From Prinsepia uniflora (taxonomy: Eukaryota; Streptophyta; Magnoliopsida; Rosales; Rosaceae): DNA of 64,000 nucleotides. The DNA lies in contig CM064861.1 of NCBI GenBank assembly GCA_032719365.1, positions 74,892,863 through 74,956,862 on the forward strand. The letters are read 5' to 3'. Position numbers and translations under genes: made by a program. Positions 45,658 to 56,346 of the stretch are shown here, one piece after another (the first letter of the stretch is position 1; each line of letters opens with the position of its first letter). The notes under the pieces were generated by a model. It was not told where the DNA came from, did no database searches, and saw only the letters and a list, made by a program, of their open reading frames with translations.

Positions 45658-47784
45658 GAATTTCCACATTCAATTCCCCAAATCATACTTCACAAACATA
45701 ATCATTATCATTAAACACGGGGCATGCAAAATCAGACCAAATCACTTTATTAAATCCTTTTTCATTCCCGAATTCAAATTCGCAATAATGATTCCGTAAG
45801 CAGGCATCCGGAAGCATCATCCCGAACCCAAACTAAGAATCCCCTTTAAATTTCCGAAAATCGAAATCTCGCTACTTTTATGCCCCGAGCATCAAGCCCG
45901 AAATCACCTTTTTCCAAAAATCCATTTTAAATCCTTGAAATCGCATTATTTTCAAATCTTATCATTAAAACCTCAAAACCACACTCATAATCACCAAGAT
46001 CACGGTCCAATCAAAATATACTCAAAATCTCGTAAAACGTGCAAATCCGGAACGTTCTCGAAAAATGTGTCAAAGTCGTAAATCTCACATTCATATTCAA
46101 AACATTATTAAATCATGACACACACAATTCATACAAACCATTCGTTAAACCATCATCAAGCATAAGAGTAACTATAGTCTCGAAATACGTGAAATTTCGT
46201 ATGTATAGTAAAAATACGTATAAATACGGGAATCAAAATCAATCACAACTTATAATCATAATCATAAAAATCATAGAAATAATTTATGCATGCATTAAAT
46301 TTTGAAAGCAACGTCCACTCACACACCATCCAATAAGCTCGTTTTCCCGCGTTACGCGTATTTCCGTAATTTTCGATAGTTTCCAGAAATTTCAAATCCT
46401 GCCCGAAAACATACTTTAGGGTCACTGAGGGCTTAGATAAAAACATACTAATTTCCCATAATTTTCCGGGAATTAATCGTTAATGAAAAACGTGACATAG
46501 ACTTTCAGACCCTCGAAACAATATCAAAACGGCGTCCGATTAATTCAAAGCCAACGCTAAAATGTTCGTTACAATGTGTAGGACAAAAGTCATGTTGGAC
46601 TTACCTCGAAAATCAGAGCCACGTGTCGTCACCCGCCGCCGCAAGCGGCTGCGCGTGGGAGCCACGCGCTGCTATAGTACCTCGTACAGTGCTTTTTCCT
46701 TACCCGATCGTCTGTAAAACGGGTCTAGTAACCCGCGAAGTGACCCGGCTAGTGTCCCACCAATTCGACACTATTTGATCAATTGAACACTCCAATAGCT
46801 TCGTACCCAGTCCAATTAGGGATCTGTAACATCCATTGCAGTCGTCATTACCTCTAACTATCTCGACTTAACCCAAATTTCTCGAACGAGTTCCTCGTCT
46901 GAATTCATCGTATAACCAAGTAATTCTTCAATTAATTGGTAGTACAGCATCGTAGCCTCATGGTAGGGATGATTTGAGATCCAATTTCACAAACACTTAC
47001 CTTCAATTGCACGAACACAAAGCTCGATTTCCCGGCCACCCGAGAAGTCCGTCCATGGCTCCAGGAGCTTCAAAGTTTGCAATAACCGATTTGGACCGAC
47101 TACATGAGGTTCCAGGAGACTCATTCGAGCCTCAATTTGGCTTGGGCTAGTCTAAAATTCAAATTCGGATTTGAATTCACTCAAGAACAGGTTTCGGGTT
47201 TTTTGGAACTCCCTCTCCCAGTTTCCTCCCTTTCTTCCTTCTCTCCTTCTCATAACTCTGTTCTCACCTCCATGACCCCTTTCCCGTTCACAATTTCTCT
47301 CAAACTGGCCTTGGAAAGGACGATCACACCCTGCACAAAGTCCCTGTTTTCTCAGTTTAATGGCACTCTCCCCGGATTGTTTTCCGCACTCCCCTCAACC
47401 AGCACACTTGTGCCCTGCCTAACTGTCTTTGTTCCCGCACCAAGACAATAACAATTTGCCCCTAACCGTCCTCAGTTCATCATGGTCTCGGAAAATTGAT
47501 CAACGTGGGATGCATCCTCTGCTTTCTTCCCAATTTCAGAAGCACCAGCAGCACGGTATTTGTTCCCTGCACACACCTCCCGTGCCCTGCTCACCCCACT
47601 CAAGGCACAAAACAATTCATTAACACTCAGCCCCACCAATTTGTTTCATAAACAATGCATACCCGTGGCTTCAGATTCCAATTCCACACCCACACACACT
47701 GATCACTAGCCAACAATGTCCCTGTTTTTCAATTCCAAAAACACCAGCACAGCACCTGCTCACTGTGCACAAAACACACAATCT

Positions 47785-47958
47785 CCCACTTACATGATTA
47801 AACAATCCAATAACCCATTTACATGATTAAACAATCCAATAACCCACTTACATGATTAAACAATCTAATAACCCACTTACATGATTAAACAATCCAATAA
47901 CCCATTTACATGATTAAACAATCCAATAACCCACTTACATGATTAAACAATCCAATAA
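47785..47958. repeat. 29-bp minisatellite, six copies, within LTR L3
   Basis: Six head-to-tail 29-bp units starting CCCACTTACATGATTAAACA and differing by one or two bases. It is absent from the related LTRs of the tandem complex, so it arose in this lineage after their split. Confidence 0.93.
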
Positions 47959-48557
47959 CCCTTAAACAACAATTTAGCCCATCCAATTGCCCCAAAAAAC
48001 CATCCACCCATGCACTGGCATGTCTCCCATTAACAGGTGCTACAGTAACCGTTCAAACAGCCCCTGTGAAATTACCATTCTGCCCTTGTGCAGAAAATTA
48101 CCAAAATGCCCCTCACGCATCCACACCCGTAACTCGGTCATCCGGACTCCGATTGATGCGTGCCGCTTGTCTACGAACTCAGGGCATCAACACCTTCCTA
48201 ATGGTCCTTGACCCTCGACCATCGGACCTCCCGATCAAAAAGTCAACATTTTCCCTTATTCCGTCTAAATTACGAAAACGCCCCTGGGCTTCCGAACGTC
48301 ATAACTTTCACCTCGAACGTTGGAATCGAACGTGCCACCTGTCTATGAACTTGTGACTTCCCAAACTACGTCACAGTCATCGGTCAAGGTCCATTTGACT
48401 GCCCGAATTAAAATTCAACGTTTTACCCACGACCAGGGGCAAAACGGTCATTTTGCATCGTTCGTCCGAATTCGCCCAACTGATCACCAATTAACCCCGC
48501 TAATCATGATTAATTACTAATCTAATCCCGAATTCCGGGATGGGTCGTTACAGAAAT

Positions 48558-48939
48558 TATGTTTTATGGATTTCTGTAAATGGTTTTGGACAGGGGCCCG
48601 TATGGTTTTGGTTATTGAAATATATGTGGTTTGATAAATTTTTTTACTATGCATGCATGCTTTTTAGTGAAGGGAATTAAGGTCTTTTATGAAATATGTT
48701 TTTATGAACTCTTTTATTCTAGTCCACTCACAGTCTTTTCAGTTTTCAATGCCCTTCAGGTTGATTACGGGTGCGGACTGTAGCAGAGACCGAGACATCA
48801 CACTCCTCCACCGGATCCTGGCGTACTCTAGAAGCCGGTCGGGCTAAAGGTTCAAATTTTCGCTGGTCTGACACTTCGTGTCAGACGGGATCAGGAGTGT
48901 CCCTCGTTAATCCCGGGGGGATTAGGACGGGTCCTGATA
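48558..48939 (+). repeat. L2 5' LTR, right part
   Basis: Resumes after L3 and ends GGTCCTGATA (CCTGACA in the 3' LTR), next to the primer-binding site at 48942. It contains ATGCATGCAT (48649), GTCCACTCAC (48722) and the acceptor-like site (48759). Confidence 0.88.
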
Positions 48940-51900
48940 AGTGGTATCAGAGCAGGTTTGCTCTTACCCTACGCGGAGGTCGAGGATGTTATGTCTCTAT
49001 GGGCTGCAGTTCGTTATCAACCTGATAGTTAGGATGCCCGTATGATAGTTAGTAGGATTGAATCGTGGATCGTTTTGGTTTGGCACTTGATGCCAGGGTT
49101 GCCATAGTTCTGCCGTGGTTGGTAGTGTGGGACTCTACGGAAGGATAAACGTAATAATACTTTGGAGGTTTGATCGTGGGACGGTTAGATTGTGATCGTC
49201 TTTCACGATGTTGTAGGATCAGGTTTGACGATAGTTCGGTGTTGTGACCATTATATGGTCAGGTCATTCAGAGTTGTGGATTGTTTTGCTGCTAGGAGCT
49301 AACGGTAGGATTGGATTTGACGTCTTTACGATGTCAGGATTACGGGGTTGGTCAGATTGTGGAATTTACCGCTGAGTATAGTTGGGTTCCGAGGAATCCT
49401 AGGGTGTGATCGTGGAACCCTAAGGTAGGATGTATGGTTCGGAAAGGCGAGTTGGCGAGTAGTTTGACTTTGATGACTTTTCGGAGTTGAGACCGTCGGT
49501 TGGTCTAGTCATGTCAGCTTTCGTGATGGGACTGTGCTCTGCAGTCAAGGTTGTGTTAATCGGTTAGACCTAGTTGGTTGTCGTACTACTTTAGTTGTGA
49601 TAGATGGTTGGTACAGCTAAGGTCATGGACTACCTGGTAGAGGACATTGGGTGTGTCGAATTATGTTTGGTTAGAGATTGGTTGGACAAGTTACCAGGGT
49701 TGGTACTTGTCGATGGAATCCCGGAGTGGGGATACGGAGTAGTTAGTACGGGTGGTTGATTCCGTTGGATGCAGAGTCTCGATAGTGATGTCTGCTGTCT
49801 GGGTCTACACGAGTTGTGGCAGGCACCACTATCGAGAGTGGTTACAGTTGTGGTTGTTGAGAATTGGGGGACTTTCGAGGAATGTTTCCTTTTCTTGGTT
49901 GAGTTGTTAGGGTGACTATACCTAGATTTGTTGGGTACGAGGGAGGCAAAGTTTCTCCATTTCGAGTAGAGGTACGGGGTCGTCGCTCGGTATGAGCAGA
50001 GATCCAGGGTTGTCTAATTCGCATAGTGTGTTCTGGTTACTAGTGCTGGTGCTGGCACCGGTGATTGTGATGACGATGAGTCACGAGTCGGGATGTGACT
50101 CCGTCGAGATTGGGCATATGTTCGGTATCTGTGGTCCAGTAGTGGATCTCGAATAGTGATGGACTGGATTGGATCCAGCAGTAGTTGAGACGTAAGGATC
50201 GAGTAGTAATGTATCACATCCCTTTGGGTGTGCATAAACGGTATAAACCGATAGGCAAACTTGGTAGTCGATTAGACTGGTTTTGGACATGTGTTTGATG
50301 TCCGAGTGTGTTGGTTCTGACATGGTTGGAACTTCTGAATCGAGAGAGGTTATGTTTGAGGTGACGAGGGGAGTGTTTGTTTTCGCATCGGCAATGGGTA
50401 TTTTGAAGTCATTTAGGGTGACTTCTCAAGTTCTGCCATGGCAGATAATGGTTGTTACCACCAGTACATTGATCGTGTATTGGTGGGTGGACCCGCGTGT
50501 TTGTTTTGGTTCATCAGGAGGAGTTGGGTATGTCAAAGTTAGGTGAAAGATATTTATCATTTTCTGCTTGGTGGCAGATGATGTCAGGTTACATGGCTTG
50601 GTGAATGCAATGAGTTTTTGTTTGCATTCACGTAGCATGAATTTTGGTGTCATCGTCTTGGATCATCCTTGATTTTCCTAGGTGGAATAACAAGGATCGA
50701 TACGAGGAAATTAGGAAGGACCCACAGTCTTGACGTGTCTCGTCGTTGACTGATCTATTTAGATGTGGGAATTGGTTGAGGAGTGATGTGACTGACGAAG
50801 GATTCAAAGAGGGTGTAAAACCCTATGACCAGATTGCAGATAGATTGTTAGCTGAGTGAGCTTGTGTGGATCCTAGGTGGATCGGGATTGTGATATTGAG
50901 GACTTTGGGCGTCGTGACGATCGAGGATCGTGACGTTGATGGTCGGGTGACATAATGATGGATCTGGATCTTGATCTTGATGATCCAGATAGGTGGAGAG
51001 TTTATCACTATTACTTGGATATTTGAGTTGAGGATGATGGGACATAACTTCCTTTCGAGGTTAATCCCATATGGTGTACTAATCGAACAAGTAGGTGTCC
51101 GACGGGGTCGGATTTGGTTAGCCTTATAGGTGTGAATGATGGGATTGGCTTCCCTATGAAGTCAATCGAATGTAATGCGTTAATCGATTGAGCAGGTAAC
51201 CAATAGATTCGGATTTGGTGCGTCTCGGTAAATGTGGATAATGTTGGATGCCTAGTTGGCATGAATGGGGAAGCCTTGGTAGGCGTGAGTCAGATTGGTA
51301 CGTATTGGATTATGTGATTGTGAGTAGACGTTGAAATATTGGTCGGGTGACTGTGGGACTCGAAATGGATGTACGTACCCTGTACGTTGTTCGAGGAACG
51401 ATACTGGGCAGGCTTGTGGTGCCTGGTGGTGGTATATAGGGTATATCAGGGGTACGTTGTTGAACGTGTTGGTAGTCGGCTTAGTCCTGATACCATTGGA
51501 TTAGTTGAGGACGTGAATTGAACATTGGATACTGTCCACTGGTTCATGGTATTTCTGATGGGTCCAGTTACACACAGGTCGAATGCTTTGTTGGTATACG
51601 TATACTCAGGATGAGTGAGTTGGTGACTAGAGTAACCATAAGTAAATATAATGTTAGTTTTCGACTGGCGACTGTCAAGTGGTGACAGTTTGTCGGATGT
51701 GTTAGCATGGATCGTTGTGTGAGGTCTAGTGACTCCCAGTGGAAGCAGATGTCAGGATAGTTTAGTGATTGAAAAAGGAACCATCGAGTCGTTTGAGTCA
51801 GCGGAATAGTAGAAGTTGTCGGATGGTATCATTTCGAAACGTGTGATTACTTTCACTCAACGTGGTCGAGTGTAGTTGGTGCGACGTAAGCGTTGGGGGA

Positions 51901-52043
51901 ATGTCTGGTTCCAGAAAAGTATCGTGCTGGTTAGTGGATGTACAAGTGTACATTGAAGTGAGGTCGATTTTGCTTTCCACGAGGTGGTTGTGGAATAGGG
52001 ATAGTTGGAATTTCAAGGACGAAATTAATTAACGAGGGAAGGT
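48940..52043 (+). mobile_element. L2 internal domain: non-coding and hairpin-dense
   Basis: It opens with the primer-binding site (48942-48953) and closes with the GGACGAAATT motif and purine tract. No long frame exists. Hairpins read off include TGGCACTTGATGCCA (49081), ATCGTCTTTCACGAT (49195), TGACCAT/ATGGTCA (49245-49261), GCTCGGTATGAGC (49985), CTGGATTGGATCCAG (50164), GGACAT/ATGTCC (near 50284), ACGATC/GATCGT (near 50917), ATCTGGATC/GATCCAGAT (50962-50990), AACTTC/GAGGTT (51046-51062), GATTGGCTTC/GAAGTCAATC (51143-51167), CTGTCA/TGACAG (near 51676) and CACTCAACGTGGTCGAGTG (51854). It is collinear in several of these with internal domain 1 and the L1 interior. Confidence 0.85.
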
Positions 52044-54929
52044 TGTAATGACCCATCCAGAATTTCGGGATTATATTAGTGACTAATCAAGGATTAGTCA
52101 GGTTAAGGGTGATTAGTTGGGCGAAATCGGAAGGACGACGCAAAATTACCATTTTGCACCTAGTCGTGGGTAAAATGTTAACTTTTGACCTGGGAGGTCC
52201 AATGGTCGAAGGCCGAGGACCGTTAAGCAGATCAGGTCGATACAAATCTATAGACAGGTGGGACGCCAAAATTGGACGTCGAACGGAAAAGTTATGGTTC
52301 ATGAAAGTTCGATTGCACTATGCACGTATTACGAGGCAAGGATGATGGGCAATATCTGATTGGGCAGATATTTAGGTGGGACCCATGGATGAGTGACAAG
52401 TGTCACTCATCCCATTTGCCCATAACCCCATTTTGTGGATCTAAATGATGATTGGTCTTCTTGGATTACTATATATATTTTCCTACCCACTTCTCATCTC
52501 CACCCTTCTTCTCATCTAATCTCTCATCACTGCCGTCCATTCCCCTTCTCTATTACCATCATCAGCCTCACCATATCTTCTTCTTCAAACAACCCGAACA
52601 CCCCATTCTTCATGCTCCCTAAGAAAAACACACGACACACCACTCCACCACCACGCTTGCATCCATATGTTCGTGTGAGGATTAATGAGAGACTGAGAGT
52701 GACGAGGACAGCGGCCCATGGAGGTCCACAGCGGGGGTGAGTCAAATAGAACCCGAGAACCCAGTTTTATTTTGAAAATTGAAAGTTGAGTTTTGATTGA
52801 TGTTTTGAGTCCCTTTCGATTCTATTGAGACCTAGGGACCCAGACGACACGATGAGGATCGATTTTGATGGAAATGGACGCCTGGAATGACTGAAAACCA
52901 AGCTTGAAGATCAAGCTTACGGTTTGATCATGGAAGGTATGGATTCACTTGGTTTTCTTGTGTTTTGAGGACGTAGATCGATAGGGTTTAATGCTAGGAA
53001 CCTATAGGAATAAAAATGCACAAGATTGGATTGAAAATAAGGGAGATTGGACACTGAACCAGCCATGCTGGTCCAGACCGGTCCGGTCTGATTCAAACCA
53101 AGAGAACCGGGTTTGCTGGATTTTGCTAGTGACACTGTAGCAGGCGCGTGGCTTTCACTCGCAGCCCCTTTGGGCTGTACGTGAGGGTACGTGGAGGGTA
53201 GTTTGGGGAATTATTCAATATGACTTTTAATCTATTCGATGTAACGAATATTTTGGGATTGGTTTCGTGTCGATCACACACCGTCTCGATATTGTTCGGG
53301 AGATCCGAAGGTTTAGGATCAAGATTAAAAATAGATAAAGTTCGGGAAAATTACGGGGCTTCAATGAGAGGTTAATAAGGTTGTTAGTAACCCTCTAGAT
53401 TGATTTGGACAGGTTTGGGAGTCCCAATGATGGTGATTAGCCCGGTGAGACTTACAGCACGCAAATCGAGGCGGTAGCTTAGGACGGTCTGTCAGTGAAC
53501 CTTGATTTCTAAACTGTGATGAATGCATACATGTTTTATATGGTTTATAGATGTGATTCTATGATGATGATTTTGGATGTTGGTGATTTACCTGATTTCA
53601 CGCATTTCGATACGATTTACGTGTTTGCACGTAAATCGAGGTTTCGGTTTTGCACTGATTATTCATGCTTATGGTTTTCGAAATGATTTAATGAAATGGT
53701 TTTGGATTTGAAAAGGTAAACTCGGGTTCGAGACCCATTTGGTTTGGAAACCCTCGGACTCGAAGTCCATTTAGTTACGTTTTCGAGCCAGAGGCCCAAT
53801 TGGTTCTTGAATCGATTTCGGATTTGGAAAAATGGAATCGGGCACGAGACCCATTTGATTTACGAACTCTCGAACCTGAAGTTCATTTGATTTAACAAGG
53901 CATCGGTCCGGAGGCCCAGTTGGTTTACGTACCGAGCTACAGGTCCAATTGGTTTGCGCATCGGGCTCGAGGCCCAGTTGACTTACGTATCGGGCAAGAG
54001 GCCCCTTTGGTTTACGAAACCGGGCACGATACCCATTTAGTTTACGAAATCGGGTGTGAGGCCTAGTTAGTTTTACGAATAGAGCTGGAGGCCTTGTTAG
54101 TTTATGAATTCGGGCTTGGATCCTAGTTATGGTTTACTATGGTGATTTCGGGTCAGGGACCCAAAAATGGATTTATGGTTAATGATGGTTTATGGGGACC
54201 GGGCATGACCCCTTGAAAGGTTTTAAAAATGAATTCAAATGGTTTTTCGTATACCATCCTTTATATATGGATTGACTCCTCCGGGGAAGGTCGTTGGCCT
54301 AGGTGGACTCCGGAGTAGTCACGGATCACTAACTGAATGGAGATGCCCCCGTTGGGTTCCTTACTCTCAGAAAGGCTATGAATTATAACCCACATGGAGG
54401 GTGATTGATCTACGGACATTGACCTGGGTGGACCCTGCGGAGACTTGGGATTTGAAACTCCGGGTAGCACGCGCGTAGCTCTACATACCGTGACAGGATT
54501 GGTTATATGATATTTATGATAAACATGATTTATTAGTTTTGCGAAATTGTGTTTTATGGATTTTTGTAAATGTTTTTGGGCAGGGGCCCGTACAGTTTTG
54601 GTTATTGAAACATATGTGGTTTGATAAATAGTTTTACTATGCATGCATGCTTTTTAGTGAAGGGTATAAAGGTCTTTTATGAAATATGTTTTTATGAACT
54701 CTTTTATTTTAGTCCACTCATAGTCTTTTCTGTTTTCAATACCCTTTTGGTTGATTACGGATGCGGACTGTAGTAGAGACCGAAACATCACACTCCTCCA
54801 CCGGATCCTGGCGTACTCTGGAAGCCGGTCGGGCTAAAGGTTCAAATTTTTCCTGGTCTAACACTCTGTGTCAGACGGGATCAGGAGTATACCTAGTTAA
54901 TCACGGGGGGATTGGGACGGGTCCTGACA
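52044..54929 (+). repeat. L2 3' LTR, 2886 bp
   Basis: Starts TGTAATGACCCATCC and ends GGTCCTGACA, uninterrupted. It differs from the 5' LTR by many substitutions and by extra hairpin units in its array (53724-54150). It shows the empty site of L3 near 54540. Its acceptor-like site is destroyed. Confidence 0.93.
53724..54150 (+). repeat. Hairpin array in the L2 3' LTR
   Basis: Units include GGGTTCGAGACCC (53724), GGACTCGAAGTCC (53756), GAACCTGAAGTTC (53872), GGGCTCGAGGCCC (near 53958) and GGGTCAGGGACCC (near 54150), with degenerate ones between. It has about three more units than the 5' LTR, so the array expands and contracts. Confidence 0.8.
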
Positions 54930-54934
54930 TATTA

Positions 54935-56346
54935 ACCCTCTAGTATGATTTGGACAGGTTCGGATATTCCGAGGACAGTGATTTAGCCCGGGGAGGCTTA
55001 TGGCACACATATATAGGAGACAGCGTAGGATACTCTGTGAGTAGACATTGTTTTCTAAACTGTGATGCATGCATAACTATTTTATATGTTTTATGTATGT
55101 GATTTCTATGATGATGATTGTGGTATTGGTGATTTACATATTTTCACGTATTTCGATATGATTTTCATATTTGCACGTATATCGAGGTTTATGGTTTTAC
55201 TATAGTTTTAGGTGCTTGTGGTTTCGGTGATGGTTTGATGAAATGGTTTTGGAATTGGAAAGATGAACTCGAGCATAAAGCCCATATGTTTTGGAAACCC
55301 TTAGACTTGGAGTACATTTGTTTATATTATTGGGCCAGGGCCCAGTTGGTTTACGAAATCGGGCATGAGGCCCAGTTGTGTTTTATGAATGTGATTTAGG
55401 GTCGAGGACCCATAAATGGATTTGGATATATCATTTTGGATTTGAGAAATTGGATTTGAGAAATTGGATTTGTGGATTACGATGGTTTTATTGAAGTCCC
55501 GAGCGTAGGCCCATTTGAATGGTTGAGGTGATTTATGAAATGGTTTTCCATATACCATCCTTATATCTATGGATTGTTTCCTCCAATCGTCTGGGACGAT
55601 GGAGCAGTCACAACGCATTGCATGCAAGGGGTTATTGCACAGAGCGACCGGACCGTATAGTGACTCAGGAGCAAGATTGCTAGACGTCTAGGACGTTAGA
55701 CATCTGGGATGTTAGAGATTGACTCGAGTTGGGACCCCGGGTAGCACACGTAGCTTGGACCATGACATGACGTCTAGGACATCAGGCGTCTGGGACACTA
55801 GGCATTTGGGATGTCGAGGATTGGTACATAATGGTATTGGATGGAATTGTGATTTATGGCTTTACTGGATTATGTATTTGGATTTCAAATTTATTGGATT
55901 TATGATTTGGTTTTCAGTGTTAATGGATTTGGGAAGGGACCCACATGGTTTGGATTTATGGTTTTGGGCTGAGTTCCCACTTACTTGGATTTATGGTTTT
56001 GGGCTAAGGCCCTAATGATTTAATTAAGTTAAATGGTTTGAATATTGGTTTTTGAATGCATGCATAATTTTTAGTGAAAGGCATAAATGTCTTTTATTAA
56101 ATGTGTTTTATGAACTTATTGATTTTCGTCCACTCACAACTTTTAATTGTTTTAATGTCCTTCAGGTTGATCACGGGTGTGGGCTGTAGCAGAGATCGAG
56201 ACATCGCACTCCTCCACCGATCCGGGCGCGCTCTGGAAGCCTCGAACAGACAGAGGGTTGAGTTATCTCTTGTCTGACACTTCGTGTTAGACGGGAGCAT
56301 GGCACATCCCGCGATAATCTCAAAGGGATTGGGATGGGTCGTGTCA
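54935..56346 (+). repeat. L1 5' LTR, right part
   Basis: Resumes ACCCTCTAGTATGATTTGG and ends GGTCGTGTCA beside the primer-binding site. It carries GTGAGTAGAC (55037; one mismatch), ATGCATGCAT (55065 and 56056), hairpins such as GGGCATGAGGCCC (55361) and GGGTCGAGGACCC (55399), GTCCACTCAC (56128-56137) and the acceptor-like TTCAG (56165). Confidence 0.88.

Larger units (their letters stand above)
44809..48552 (-). mobile_element. Solo LTR L3 nested in the L2 5' LTR, perfect GAAAT duplication
   Basis: Plus strand TGACAAGACC...GGTCGTTACA, 3744 bp, flanked by GAAAT at 44804-44808 and 48553-48557. The uninterrupted L2 3' LTR reads GCGAAATTGTGTTTTATGG at the same place (about 54540), which is the empty site. 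It is the same subfamily as the tandem complex but clearly diverged. GTGAGTGGAC lies at 45006-45015, ATGCATGCAT at 45079 and 46286, GTCCACTCAC at 46313-46322, and the hairpin array at 45174-45657. Predicted intron 44979-46851. Confidence 0.95.
43102..48759 (+). other. Predicted L2 LTR intron (interrupted by L3)
   Basis: Donor-like G^GTGAGT at 43102 and acceptor-like CAATGCCCTTCAG at 48759. GTGAGTGGAC is at 43851-43860 and its complement GTCCACTCAC at 48722-48731. ATGCATTCAT (43879) and ATGCATGCAT (48649) lie just inside. In the L2 3' LTR the counterpart donor is at 52737, but the acceptor has become TTTTG and the left motif is mutated (GTCAGTGAAC). Confidence 0.45.
42413..54929 (+). mobile_element. 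LTR retrotransposon L2 (non-coding), nested in the L1 5' LTR
   Basis: 5' LTR is 42413-44808 plus 48558-48939; 3' LTR is 52044-54929. The primer-binding site is 48942-48953, the internal domain 48940-52043, and the purine tract about 52033-52043. Target copies are TAGTA (42408-42412) and TATTA (54930-54934). The uninterrupted 3' LTR of L1 shows the empty site TATTA near 61254, confirming the boundary. It has no coding capacity. Confidence 0.93.
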
